Source: Mesostigma viride (taxonomy: Eukaryota; Streptophyta; Mesostigmatophyceae; Mesostigmatales; Mesostigmataceae). From it: a stretch of 64,000 nucleotides of DNA. Where the stretch lies: the NCBI GenBank assembly GCA_009746045.1, contig RPFO01000079.1:5676233-5740232 (forward strand), read 5' to 3'. The position numbers were made by a program, and so were the translations under genes. Shown one piece after another: positions 1 to 14,477 of the stretch. The notes below the pieces were generated by a model. It saw nothing but the letters and a program-made list of their open reading frames with translations. It searched no databases and was not told the origin of the DNA. Position 1 is the stretch's first letter; every line of letters begins with the position of its first letter.

Positions 1-3200
<3,200 letters not shown>

Positions 3201-3204
3201 TTGG

Positions 3205-3480
3205 AAAGTTCCATGGGAATTTCGATGAAACTTAACCCATAGTCCGGGAATGGGTTTTTGGCATTTTTTGACCCCTGAAAATGAAAAAAATCATAACTCA
3301 TAGACCACAACTCCAAATACCCCCAACCAAGGTGCTAGGAATATCTACACTTCAAGGGCTTTCAGAATATGCAATAATATCATGAGTTTATAAAGTGGCT
3401 TGCAAGATATTTAATGTCAAAGTTGGCCAAAAGACGATCATTTTCAGGCAAGGGAAATCCCCTTAGTAGTTTACCCCTGC
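3205..3480. repeat. Dispersed repeat A, left copy (inverted relative to 12610-12880)
   Basis: The reverse complement of this stretch is clearly related to 12610-12880. Shared blocks include the A-rich ATGAAAAAAATCATAACTCA segment near 3280, the CCCCCAACCAAGGTGCTAGG block near 3320 and the CTTCAAGGGCTTTCAGAATA block near 3350. Divergence is substantial, so these are old copies. No coding potential. The 3480-4325 interval to its right holds nothing I recognise. Confidence 0.75.
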
Positions 3481-4324
3481 AGGGAGGGTTCTAAAAAATT
3501 ATTCTGGGGTTGGACAATGTCAATAGATAGTGCCACCATGCTTTCCTTGGGTCAGACCGCACAGATAGCCCAACTGACCTATATAATCCGCTCACTTACG
3601 TGTGTGGGTTACGCGCGCGTATGCAGCTATCCATGAATTGCCACACACTTATGCATTGTATACAGCCACATAGGACTGTCAAAAGTGCTGGAAAACAAAG
3701 AAGTTGCTAAACCAGCACCAACGGAATGGCATCCTCCAAAGAAACACCACAAACTGAGCAGATTTGGGGCTAATAGCACTCATACAGCGGGCATGGAAAC
3801 CTGCTGCAAGAGGCACTGATACACTCGTGAAACAAGGATGCATAAACGACAGATTCCCGTGCAAACGACATGCAAACACGTTGCCGTACCTGGCTCGATC
3901 ACGACCTTTCCGGGTTATGCTGGCCGGGACCCTCATATCTCACACGGGCTAATGCTTTCCAGGCATAGGCCACCATAGACTGATAATGCATGCATCCACC
4001 ATGATTACCAGGTTGATGTTCTGTGCAAAGATGACCTATAAACGCATCCGAATTCACAGGGACGCTGCTGCGGATGTCCAGTACCAAAACTGGGTGCTCG
4101 GGCTGGCGAAGCCTGCCCGGCCATAAGAAGAAAATCGAAATATGACGTGCAATTACTCATCTGGTACTGGCGACCAAGAAATCAGTAATGTCCTACCTGT
4201 ATTTTCCCAATGCTATACATCTGGCCACCCCTGACCTACGAAAATCACGCATCATCATTCTGAGCAACATTCTGAACCGTTACAAGCCGCAAGACGCAAA
4301 TTTCCATGACAACGGCACGCTGGC

Positions 4325-4600
4325 AGCCATATCTAGTTACGCGCGCGCGCGAGTGAAAATTTCCCGCCAAAGTCACGTGATACTTTCTCAATACACGTTG
4401 TAATTACCAGGCTATGGCGAATATTACCCCCAAACCTATGCATCACCTTCGTCCCTAAGTGTTCCCAGACCCACCGGACAACTTACATCCGTCACGGGTG
4501 GCGCGGCGCTCCTGGAATTAAGCGCCGCGCCACCGGGGGTCAAACTGGGCGATATATCGCCCAGTTTCCGGACTATGGATGGGTTAATAGTGTTTTTTTC
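4325..4600. repeat. Dispersed repeat B, left copy (inverted relative to 12345-12600)
   Basis: The run from the GCGCGCGCGA segment through the TATTACCCCCAAACCTATGC block to the GGCGCGGCGC segment is repeated in reverse complement at 12345-12600. The inner end carries a perfect 26-bp palindrome (AAACTGGGCGATA and its complement) around 4535-4560. The right copy has a related but different hairpin at the matching place. Probably a dispersed or foldback element. 4600-5190 holds nothing recognisable. Confidence 0.75.
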
Positions 4601-5189
4601 CCATGTACCTTGGTCAGTTTCCTACGTCAATCCTCAGTACAGTACTCCATTGGTTGCACGTTGTTCAGGTTATGTTCAGTAAGTCCGTCAAGGTGCAGAT
4701 ACTAGATGACCGGTTGGGTTGCCCGGTGAAAATTGAATTGTTTGTGTGGTCGTCTTCACTTCACGTTACCTTGTGGGCAAAGCAATTTCCATACGCAGCC
4801 TCCTCGTGATTCTGTGTCTCTAAGCAACCGCACGCTGACACGTGGCGGCGTGCAGCAATTATGGTTCCCCCACCGAGAGTTTTATACGCATTAAGGATGG
4901 CCATTGGACTGGGCCTAATAGCGAGATTGAGTTGTTGCAACCCTGGGCAACACTGTCAGCAAAAGACGGTTACCATTGGAAAGTACCAGAGCGAGATCAA
5001 ATGTAATGCAAAGACCACCGGCGGTCGTCACAATCCCGGCCTTTTCAGCTTTAAAATAAGCTTAGAGGAGGTGGACGGCCGCTGAGCCAAACCTGTAAGA
5101 AGCATGGTGCCAACCAAAGATCCCACGAGAACAGCACTACATCATCCAACGCAGAACTCTCAAATTCAGTGCAAGAGGTTCCATATGTA

Positions 5190-5500
5190 GAGTCCCTCTT
5201 GAGGGAGAGGGAGAGGGTCAGAGAGTCAGAGGGAGAGGGTCAGAGAGTCAGAGGGAGAGGGAGAGGGAGAGGATGAGGGGGAGAGGGTCAGAGGGAGAGG
5301 GTCAAAGGGAGAGGTGAGGGTGAGGGTGAGGGAGAGGGTCAAAGGGAGAGGTGAGGGTGAGGGTGAGGGAGAGGGAGAGGGAGAGGGAGAGGGAGAGGGA
5401 GAGGAGAGGGAGAGGGAGAGGGAGAGGGAGAGGGAGAGGGAGAGGGAGAGGGAGAGGGAGAGGGAGAGGGAGAGGGAGAGGGAGAGGGAGAGGGAGAGGC
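5190..5500. repeat. (GGGAGA)n purine-rich satellite
   Basis: Imperfect then nearly perfect GGGAGA/GGGTGA units on a fully purine-rich + strand. Frames through it encode Arg-Glu or Ser-Pro dipeptides and are not genes. Confidence 0.93.
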
Positions 5501-5504
5501 CGTG

Positions 5505-5665
5505 CTGTTATGTACGGGTACGGGTATTTTAAAACGGGATTTAAAATACGAGTATATACGTGGGGGGTTTACAATGCGCGGGCTTAAAATACGCGTCGGC
5601 GTTTCTAACTGAAGGGGTTTATAGGGCGCACACCCACGTGGAAAACACTTGCATTGATAGTAAGT
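5505..5665. repeat. TACG-rich dispersed repeat (family C), copy 1
   Basis: A stretch dense in TACGGGTA and AAATACG words, ending in a block around ACGTGGAAAACACTTG and TTGATAGTAA. The reverse complement of the whole unit recurs at 12950-13110. Related TACG-rich blocks lie at 11395-11520, 21785-21975, 23235-23320 and 36200-36355. 5665-6060 holds nothing else recognisable. Confidence 0.7.
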
Positions 5666-6061
5666 AGTAAGTAGTTTCATGGTATACATGGCTTGCATGC
5701 AGTCAACCATGCCAACCATGGTTGGCTAAGCACATTTCAGTGTTGTTACATCATCATAACACTTGAGGGCATGCTCAAATAAACTAATGGTGGCAGCTCA
5801 TTGTCTAGATGCAGTCACATGAATGCAATATCTTCAATATGATCATCAGCAAAACACTTCTTTCCCTGCACGATAAAAATGTAAAGAAACCATTGGCGGC
5901 CACTCAGCTTCTGAGCGCTGTGATGCCGCTGCGAAGAAAGGGTGCGGCACTCTCACACAACAAGAACGCCCAAAAAGAACGCAAAAGACTTCGAACGACA
6001 AGCTCGTAGAGGAAAGCACTGAAAGCAGATCACGTTCGCCACAAATCTAGACCTTGACATC

Positions 6062-6084
6062 GTAAATCCCAGTGTGTCTAGTAA
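6062..6084 (+). repeat. hAT left end: target duplication 6062-6069 and TIR 6070-6084
   Basis: GTAAATCC at 6062-6069 is followed by the 15-bp terminal inverted repeat CAGTGTGTCTAGTAA at 6070-6084. Both recur at the other end of the element, the TIR inverted and the duplication direct. CAGTG starts and 8-bp duplications are typical of the hAT superfamily. Confidence 0.95.
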
Positions 6085-6113
6085 GGGTTTTTGGCATGCG
6101 TCAGTCGGCTGAC

Positions 6114-6165
6114 GCGCCGTCGTTGGCGGCGCGTCGGACGGCTGACACGCCGCCAACGACGGCGC
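6114..6165. repeat. Subterminal hairpin of the hAT element
   Basis: A 22-bp inverted repeat with one mismatch (6114-6135 against 6144-6165, core CCGTCGTTGGCGGC) with an 8-base loop, inside the left subterminal region. It may be a transposase-binding or structural feature. Confidence 0.85.
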
Positions 6166-6768
6166 GTCAGGCCAATGCAATTAGGGACGGGGCCCAGGGC
6201 CCCCCTATGGGGTGGCATTACTGTACCCTCAAAGACGCGGAATTACTGGGGGATGGGGGTCAAATTGGGGGCAGGTGCAAGATGGGACATGGACATCGCG
6301 ATGTTGAGTTTCAAGGGTGAAGTGGCAGGACAAGTATTACAACCATGGATCTCAAACATGCTTGATGCTTAATTGTAAAGAAAACTGGCCTTATCAAGCT
6401 TTACAAAAACACAATAAAAGAAAAGTTTCATTTCACAATGCTTAAAAACGTCACAGATTTTGGACTGTTGAAACTTAATATGTTGTTATAACTTAAAAAG
6501 AATCCAACTTACAAGCGGTTAACAAAAAGCTTGATTACTCAAAACTTGAAAATAGCTAGCAAGTAGCACGTCCAGATGTGCATAAAACATTATCCCTTCC
6601 CTACAATTAAATAACACAACTGTCGAGCCCCCGGCCCCCCATTCAACGTTGTCAAGGTAGGTGCCACTGCTGACTGCATCTCCCGGGGCCTGTGCCTCTA
6701 GCATCACTGGGCACTATCAGTATAGCTCCAACTCATTATCCTCATCATCCTCATCCTCTTCAACATCT

Positions 6769-9652
6769 TCAAGATTCTACATTGCCTGCCAACTCAGCTG
6801 CCTTTGGCTTTTCCTTTGCCACCGTGTAGCGGTTGCCAGTCTTGCCATGTAGACGGCGTTTCACCCCCCCGTCCATCCAGTGCCGGTACGCGCGCACAAT
6901 CCCCCCTCGCTTGTCAAACTCAGGCAGGGGCAGGGCATTCACACGCGTGCGCATGGCAGCATCCATGTGCGCCTCCTTCAGCAAGGTGCGCCGCTTGGAC
7001 TTGATCTCGCTCATGGCGGAGAAAACGCTCGTTGGGCACCGAGCCCACCGCCAGGGACAGGTATACCCGTGCCACCGTCAGCCATGCCGGTATCAGGTTG
7101 ATCAACGCCGTGCACCGCACCTTCTTGGCCCATTCCTGCCGCCATGGCGCATAGATGGTGCGGCCGTCCTTCTTGTCAGTCCCTTGCTTTGGCCAGTTCC
7201 GCATCATCTGCTTGAAGTCCTTGTACTGCGCCATCAGGTCCTCCCTGCGGACATTGAAGCGGGTCCACCTAGAACGGCTCCACCCCAGGCGGCTTGCACT
7301 GTTGCGGGTTGCAGTATGTACAGCTGCACGAGCGCGTCGAGGGCCTCAGCAACCACGGTGCTGGACTTGGACTCCTCCCAGTATTCCGGGTGGAAGACTT
7401 CGAACGCCTGCATGATGGCAGGCTCCGGGAAGCGCGCCTGAAAGGAGGTGAGCACGGTCTCTGCCACGGCTGTCAGCTTCTTCTTTACCGCCGTGACCTG
7501 GTGCTTGAGCTTGGCAGTGTCTGCCTGCGTGGCCAGGCGCACCTGTTTGCGGGAGCGCGTGACTCTCGCGGCATTCACACGCTCAATGGTTGGCCTGCCC
7601 CGCGTGTTGAAGGACACGTCGTAGCCCACCTGGTTCGCCACGTCCACGAGCTTGACCGTCCCATCCTCCCCCTCTTGCAGCCTCACCCTTGTCGCCACAG
7701 GTCGCTCTGGCTGTGGGGCAGCCCCGTGCAGCACCAGCTGATCCTCCCCCGCCTCCCCCCCATCATCCTCCGCCTCATCCTCGCTGGCCTCGCAGTTGGT
7801 GCCCTCCAGCAGGGCCTGGAAGGCAGCACCGCATGTCGCGCCACCCCCCACGTACAGCTCCTCGATCGTGCTCGTGGTTGTGGTCAGCAGCCGGCCCACG
7901 TCAGCATAGTGGCTGTCCTCCCGCTGAAATGCAAGCGAGAGGACATTCATCTGCTGGAACATGGCCAGCAGGCCGTGCGCGGCGAGCACAAACTGCGCTG
8001 AAGTCAGCCGGTCGTACATGTAGATGTGCTCTGCCTTTTGCTTGTCATCCGGCTTGGTGGCCGTTTGCACCCGGTCCGCGTAGAATGCCAGCAGCGCGTC
8101 ATACTCCTCGATGAAACGCTCGAGCGCCCCGCAAATAGACACCCACCGCACATCGTGCACTGCCTTGATCTGCAGCGACTTGCAGTGCCCGCGCACAGTC
8201 TAGCTGCTGAAGCTAGAATGCGCCGGTGCGCACGGTGCTCTTGCGAATGTCGCCAGCCACGTCAGCCAGCAACATCTGCATGCGCTCCACGATGTCATGC
8301 TACAGCGCGGTCTTGTAGACCAGGGCGTTCCGGTGGGCAGGGCACCATGAGGGCAGGGCAAAGGGGGCAAACCACTCGCAGCAGAGGGCAATTGCGCCCT
8401 TATCTGCCCCTTGCATGACGTTGGCGCCATCGGATGCGATGGCAGTCACCTTCCTCGCGAGGGCCTTCAGTCCCCTGTGCTCATCATCAAAGCCCCCTGT
8501 GGTGGTGAGGCACTCGAGGATGCCCAAGTTGGCGATGTTCTCAGCGGTGGCCACCCCCCCGGGGAGCTCGTGCAGCTCAAGGAAGCGGGTGGTGCGGAAC
8601 CCGTTCTCCAACGGGTACACCATGATGCATTCTTGCTCCTTCTTGCTCAGGTCGCTGCTGTCATCCACCCTGATGGCAAAGAATGGCGTGCCATGCAGCA
8701 CCTCACGTGCAGGTCCTCCTTTTGAACCTCGTTGAGGCACTCAGCGAAGACCCACCCCGCATCGTCATTGCTGTACTTGTCGGGCATTGGAATGCTCCCA
8801 GTGCTGCCATCACGGCGGTTGATGTATACCTGACAACCTCCATGGACTGCTCAAAGGCATGCATCGGACGTGCGTGCAGGAGGCAAGGGTGAATGCGTTC
8901 ACCATGCGTTCCTGATCGCGGTCCGCAGTGCTCTGCATGGCAGCCAAGAAAGCCTTCCCACCTGTCCCATGCAGGCGAGTGGCCAGGGTGTGGTCCTTGA
9001 TTGGCAGGCCCTGTGCCACCTGCTTGTCGTGCCTCCTTTGGTGCTTCTTGTGCATGCCCGATTCCTCGTGCTTCTTCAGTCGCTGTAGCTTGCACCCCAG
9101 CAGGAGTGGCTTTTTCTCGAAGTTGGAACAGATCTTGCACTCAATCTTCCATCTGCCACTCCTAGGTGGAAGCTCCAACTTCTTGGCCCAGGAAAACTTG
9201 TCTCCCTCAAACCATTCATCCCTGGGTGGACGCCTTCCATGATACGAGCGTCCCCTCGCGTTCTTCCTCTTCTTCTGCTTCTCCACCTTCCGCTTCTTGG
9301 CTGCTTTCTCCTCCTTGTCTGAGCTGGGCTCGCCAGAAACATGCCCGCTGGAATTTGCAGAAGCTACAGCAGCATCGTCTTTCCCGGAATCCGACTCGTC
9401 CGACGAACTTTGGGTCCCGGACGTCGAGCTTGTGTTTTCATCGGAATCACTGGACTGTGCAGACAATGCTGCCGCCTCTGAGTTACCAGCGGCCCGCCTT
9501 TTCCTCTTGTTGCGCATTTCTAGGTCTTGGACAGCCTGCCTTACATCGACGATATCGGGACTACTTGATGCTGCCCTAGTTTGCCTCTGGAAATACGACG
9601 ATATCGCCACAGACCTAAACTTTTTCAAGAATCCGCCTCCTTGTGACGCCAT
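6769..9652 (-). pseudogene. hAT transposase (DUF4371/ZNF862-like), broken by frameshifts and stops
   Basis: Read from 9652 downward, the remnant begins MASQGGGFLKKF, passes a Ser/Asp/Glu-rich and Lys-rich tail, then a zinc-finger-like segment (CKIC near 9135, KKHEESGMHKKH near 9060). The RNase H-like core follows in another frame: FFAIRVDDSSDLSKKEQ near 8670, IASDGANVMQG near 8430 and CPAHRNALVYK near 8320. Then comes VRWVSICGALERF near 8140 and a C-terminal dimerisation segment (LIPAWLTVARVYLSLAVGS, SAMSEIKSKRRTL) near 7100-6960. At least five frame changes (near 8850, 8790, 8725, 7265 and 7020), in-frame stops near 8298 and 8214 and a further frame change just after the second one break it. 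Introns could explain one or two shifts but not the stops. Confidence 0.88.
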
Positions 9653-10491
9653 GCCTTGCTTTGGCGTGCCGAATCCTCGCTGATGATTCGTGAGCCAGGT
9701 TGCAGGAACAAGAAGGCAGTGTAATGCAGAAAAAGCGCAATAATGTTTCCTAGACTTACGGATTATCTGGCTTTTGCCGACGCATTCTATTTCATATCGC
9801 CTGAAGCCCTAAGTGATGTCTAAGCCGATGCAATCCCCCCAATTGCAAGGAAACGCCTCTAAAATAATTCCAAAATATAACCTGCTATTGAAATGCATCC
9901 AACATAAAATTTAGGTAAGCTTGGCTTAGAATGTATCCAGTATCTGCAACGGCCATTGCCACCTCGCGAACTCGGTCAGCTGCTGGCTGCACGAAATAGG
10001 ATGTTTCTCGATGGCAACCAGGCAGACGGGCTGGCAGTTGGCATAATTATGTGTAATCATACTGAATGTTCCAGAGGTTCCACGCCGCCCCACCTTTCAC
10101 CAGTCGGATGTCAGTGTGGGTGGTTCCGCTTACAGTACTGTAGATAGCAGCTGATGCGAACATGCAGTCGGATGTCAGTCAGTCAGGCGGTGCACAAAAT
10201 CTCAAGTACGATGCAGTTAGGTGGGCTTACAGGCCAACTGGGTACGAAAAAGTACTTCAAAAGTTAGGGTGCTGGTCCGGCGCGACGAGTAGAGGTTGAC
10301 GCGGAACCTGTGCCCTATGCACATATTGACGTGTCAGGACTTGGTGCGCGTCAGACGACTGACAGGCACCCTAATTTACGCCTCAGTCGCCTGACGCGCG
10401 GCCTAAATTTCCGCGTCAGACGTCTGACGTGCAGGGTAAAATTACAGACGCGTCAGAGCCTGACGCGTCAGCAGCTGACGCCTGCGTCCCG

Positions 10492-10514
10492 TTACTAGAC
10501 ACACTGGTAAATCC
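10492..10514 (-). repeat. hAT right end: TIR 10492-10506 and target duplication 10507-10514
   Basis: TTACTAGACACACTG is the exact reverse complement of the left TIR and is followed directly by GTAAATCC, the exact 8-bp duplication. Four or more GCGTCAG/CTGACGC subterminal words lie at 10325-10485. Confidence 0.95.
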
Positions 10515-10664
10515 CTCGCCCAGGCGAGCAACAACAGCCGGCCGTTCTTCTACGATGAAAATGGCGGGCACAAACTGTGCACGCCTCAATAATTACTTAC
10601 CGAAAGTGGCCGTTAATCTGGAACAAAGTACCCGTTCTGTTTAGAATCCGATGCTATCAATACT

Positions 10665-11184
10665 GGTCCCACGGAGAATGGGGTAGATTTTTGCTACAAA
10701 AAACCCGCTAATTTCAGCCTCTTTAAATTTTCTTTCGGCCGACCGTGAAAAATCGTGCGAAATCGTGCGAAATCGCGCAAAATTTGCTGAAATTTACCAA
10801 AAACGGGCCTTAAAAATGTGTAAAATGATGGGAAATCTTGAAAAATTTGCTGAAATTGACAAAAAACCGGCCAAAAAAGTGCGAATTCATGCAAAAAAGT
10901 TCGATTGTAAAAAAATTACGACGTGTAAAAAATGTGCGAATTCATGCGAAAATTTTCAAGGATCTCTCTGCAGCTAGACCCTTCGTGTAAAATTATGCGA
11001 AATCCTGTGAAATTGTGTGAAATTGTGTGAAGTTGTGCGAAAATCGTGCGAAAATCACGCGAAATTGTGCAAAATTTTGTGGGCGTTCTCAAATCGCCAG
11101 AAAAAAAAATTCGAAACAAAAAGTCGAAAACAGCGTTTTTTTGTAGCAAAATGCGCCAAAAACTACCCCATTCTCCGTGGTACC
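10665..11184. mobile_element. MITE-like element with CCACGGAGAATGG termini
   Basis: About 520 bp. The left end (GGTCCCACGGAGAATGGGGT, from 10665) matches the reverse complement of the right end (GGTACCACGGAGAATGGGGT, ending 11184), and the similarity extends inward through a TTTTTGCTACAAAAAA-like block. The interior is A-rich and full of short GTGCGAAAATC-like words. No coding sequence. No unambiguous target duplication is visible, so the superfamily is open. Confidence 0.75.
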
Positions 11185-11394
11185 ACCCTGCAGTCAAGTG
11201 TCAACCACCATTATCAACTGAAGGACCGGGGCTATGTAAACTTGGCAGGACGAAGCCTACGGCTTGCTAAGTAATGGTTGACTAGAATTCTAACACGATT
11301 AACCGTCATATAATCCGTCAAAGCCCCCGTGACAGATCATTATTATCCGTTTTAGGGCATGCAAGATGTTCAAGATTTGCAAGGAAATGTTTAC

Positions 11395-11520
11395 TATCCG
11401 TCCCGGGTTGGCAAATACGCCGTACGAAGCCGCAAAAATACGGGAATACGCGTACCGGGGGCCTCCGCCGTTTATTCGCGTATTTATTTTAGAATACGCG
11501 ATTTGGACTTATGTAAAAAA
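11395..11520. repeat. TACG-rich dispersed repeat (family C-like)
   Basis: Contains many ATACG/CGTAT words (AAATACGCCGTACGAA, GTATTTATTTTAGAATACGC). It resembles the blocks at 5505, 13005, 21785 and 36200 in composition and word use, not base for base. Confidence 0.5.
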
Positions 11521-11910
11521 TTTTCGGGGGTACCAGCGGGCAGCGGGCACTGGCGCGGTGCCCAGGTTCTGACTGCATGAGGTTCTGGGCACGGCGCGTT
11601 CACTGCACATCCGAGATTTTTACTACTAGAAGTAGATGCGTGCAGTTCTTTCCATCAAGCGCAAGCCTTGCAAAATGTTTGGCCTGTTGGAGATAGCTGG
11701 GACTAGGTATATCAGGCATATCAGTATGCCAGCTTATGCCAGCTGTGCTACTGACGGTGATATAGGCTGCAAAATATAGCGACGACGAGGTGCGGTCAGG
11801 CCAGTGCGACAGTGTGCAGCCATTTTCAGGTTGCAGCCATGCCTTAATGGGATTTGGTTGTCGAGAAGAAAGAAGCATTCACAGATCCTGCATGTTAGTA
11901 AGAAAACGAT

Positions 11911-12345
11911 GTATGTGTCGAAGATGTTCTGCTCATTTTGCAACAAGAAGTTCTCCTCCAAGGCGGGGCCAATCAGCGCATTCCGAGCCCGTGCACACTT
12001 TGCCGGAATCGAAGGGGAAGGGATGTTACCCTGCGAGAACATTCCACAGAATATCCGGAACAGGTTTTCCCGGAATTTGCTAACAACAAATTGAAGAAGT
12101 CAGACACCAAGAAGCATCACCATTTGAACAGGGCAATGGCGTCGAAATGGGAGGGGCTGCGCCCGCTGCCTCGTCGTCGGCTCCCAACAAAGGCCAGCAG
12201 ACCATCACCAAATGGCTGGTTCCCACCGACGAGAAAGGTGCCCAGCTGCTGGTTGCCGAATTTTTTTTATCGAGAATGGCATTGCATTCCACGCGGCTGA
12301 TGTTAATAAATCAGCATATACACCAAATTTCAGTTGCAATATTAA
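11911..12345 (+). pseudogene. hAT transposase N-terminal fragment (BED-like finger, DUF659-type), broken
   Basis: Starts MYVSKMFCSFCNKKF, with a CxxCxxKF zinc-finger start, RAHFAGI and a later MLPC Cys. It then moves through other frames to NKGQQTITKWLVPTDEKG and FIENGIAFHAADVNKSAY, the lead-in typical of DUF659-type hAT transposases. At least three frame changes occur. The fragment stops where dispersed repeat B begins, so the rest of the element is absent. The finger layout closely resembles the separate fragment at 22292-22885. Confidence 0.6.
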
Positions 12346-12600
12346 CGCATAATCCGTAAACTACCCGACCTGTTGGGTAGTTTGACTAACGGTCGAATTT
12401 CGCGCCGTGCCGTGAGCGCCGCGCCACCTGTGACGGATGTCAGTGGTCCGGTGGGTCCGGGAACACTTAGGGACGAAGGTGATGCATAGGTTTGGGGGTA
12501 ATATTCGCCATAGCCTGGTATGTAATTACAACGTGCATTGAGAATGTATCACGTGACTTTGGCGGGAAATTTTCGCTCGCGCGCGCGCGTAGCTGCCCTC
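12345..12600. repeat. Dispersed repeat B, right copy
   Basis: Reverse complement of 4325-4600. It begins with a hairpin (AAACTACCCGACC, then GGTTGGGTAGTTT-like), followed by the CACTTAGGGACGAAGGTGATG and CCCCCAAACC-complement blocks and ends at a GCGCGCGCGC run. Confidence 0.7.
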
Positions 12601-12609
12601 CCTGGGAAG

Positions 12610-12880
12610 TTAGGGGGGGGTAGACTTTTCCTTGGGGAAAAAAGATCGTCTTTGGGCCAGCTTTGACTGCATGGAGCTATCATCCCAATTTGCTTTGATA
12701 ACTTAGCCAAGGTATTATTGCATATTCTGAAAGCCCTTGAAGTGCAGATATCTACTCCTAGCATCTTGGTTGGGGGTATTTGGAGTTGTGGCCTGTGAGT
12801 TATGATTTTTTTTCATTTTCAGGGGTATGATAGTGCCAAAAATGGGTCAGCGGACTATGGGTTAACTGCATGGACACCAT
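12610..12880. repeat. Dispersed repeat A, right copy
   Basis: Reverse complement of 3205-3480. Here A and B lie side by side, whereas about 850 bp separates them in the left copy. Confidence 0.7.
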
Positions 12881-12949
12881 CAATGCATGAGCGTGCTAAT
12901 TGTGTTTCTGACAATTGGAACACAAATAGGTGAAATGGCAAGCTTTGTT

Positions 12950-13110
12950 AATTACTATCAAGGCCAGTGTTTTCCACGTAGATGCACGCCCTGTAAAACC
13001 CTAAAAAAACAGTCGCGTATTTTACACCGCGTATTTTACAGCCCCCACGTATTATACCGTATTTTTAGGCCCTGCGCCTTATACCCCGTACCCGTATTTG
13101 CCAACCCGGT
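12950..13110. repeat. TACG-rich dispersed repeat (family C), inverted copy
   Basis: Reverse complement of 5505-5665, including the GTGTTTTCCACGT block near 12970 and the CGCGTATTTTACA words after it. Confidence 0.72.
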
Positions 13111-14477
13111 TTATCCGTCTGGGGGAAGATGGGTACCTGTGTAATTTTGGACCTAGCATCCGTCAACATTACGTTCAGGCGTATCTATCATGTACCCATG
13201 TTGACACCCCATGGGCACATGGGCCGGGCAGAACTAGACTTTGTGTAGCCCCTAGGCTACGCGCTGGCAGCTGGTTGGCTGCAGTGCTGTCGGACCCCGT
13301 TGCGATGCCTAGTTGTTAGCTGGGTACTTGCGGCGGCTGGATATATGCAAGAGGCAACCCATGTGGGCGATGCAACAGATGACAAACCAGTTGTCAGTTG
13401 TTTATGCAAGGAATACGAACTGTGTCGGGCCACCCCACGATGGCATCATTATTGGCATTCCATTCATGCATGTAGGCTGTAGCTAATGACGACATCTAGT
13501 TGCCATCAGGATTGTGTAAACGGTAGAAATAGAGAGTAACTTGCTGTGGATGCTGCCATCGAGTATTTTGTTTGACAGGGGACCTACATAAATGGGACAA
13601 GGGGGCTCTGATGAGTACCACTATCAATGATGTTAAGATCTTTACATTTTGCCCAGTGTTGTTAATGCAACGCACCCTGATGTTTTGCCATGCTGCCCGA
13701 ACTCCAATAGTAAAACTGAAAAACAATGCAAGGTATGCCTTCTACTTTTCCCGCAACTAGCAAAACAATCTCTCCAACCCGGGCCTGCATGCTCGAGAGC
13801 GATAAAGTCTCTGACAAACCATAGCAGTAACCCCAGGATAGTTTACTCTGATGCCACAAAGCTTGACCACATATATTCTGCGCAGCCCACGTACACCAAG
13901 AAATCATATCCACCCTTTACTACACCCTTAGGTCAGAAATTAGAGAGATTCAAGCACAACATCCCAATCAAGTAAGCACCGATCCATACAAGAAATGGGT
14001 AGACTGTGGGGGTCCCACTCAGCAACGCTGGCATGTTATATGAAGATACAGTAACCACATGTAGCATATACCCTCCAGCATCATGAGACATTACGTTCGT
14101 GTCAATAAGGTAGATGATACATACAAGTAGTATTATTTAAGCAAAGGGGGGGATCTAGCTGTTGTTGTTGTTGCCATTCATTCATTCTCGTTCCCTCCTC
14201 CGAGGCCTAGTGTTGTTGACGTAAAATTTCTCTGTTTCAAGGCCTTCGTGGCATCAATGATGCTGGTAGCTTCAAGCGTAAAGCAAGGCTTGGCAGGCAT
14301 CACTTGGCGCTCACTGGGCTCACCATGTCACGAGCCCAGCTGCGGTATGGCCATCTGCAACCAGGATGCTCACGGGTGCAGGCTCGCCGGCTGTTGCACA
14401 AGCTTGGCCCTCTTGACTATTGTCGTGTTCGTGTGCTTTGTGGATTTTTGCATTCTGGATTTTGTTGTAACATGTAG
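13111..14477. other. No gene recognised; region upstream of the ankyrin gene
   Basis: No exon with recognisable similarity. The true first exon and promoter of the ankyrin gene should lie in or before this stretch but could not be picked out. An ATG at 14248 opens an 80-codon frame running up to the first ankyrin exon, but it lacks ankyrin character and I could not join it. Confidence 0.4.

Larger units (their letters stand above)
6070..10506 (-). mobile_element. hAT-superfamily DNA transposon, 4,437 bp, full length with decayed transposase
   Basis: The element is bounded by a perfect 15-bp terminal inverted repeat (6070-6084 and 10492-10506) inside a perfect 8-bp target duplication GTAAATCC (6062-6069 and 10507-10514). 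Subterminal regions at both ends are crowded with short GCGTCAG/CTGACGC words, as expected of transposase-binding sites. The only coding sequence is a minus-strand DUF4371-like transposase pseudogene. Intact termini and an unmutated duplication suggest a fairly recent insertion. Because the transposase is broken, any movement would have depended on an enzyme supplied in trans. Confidence 0.93.
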
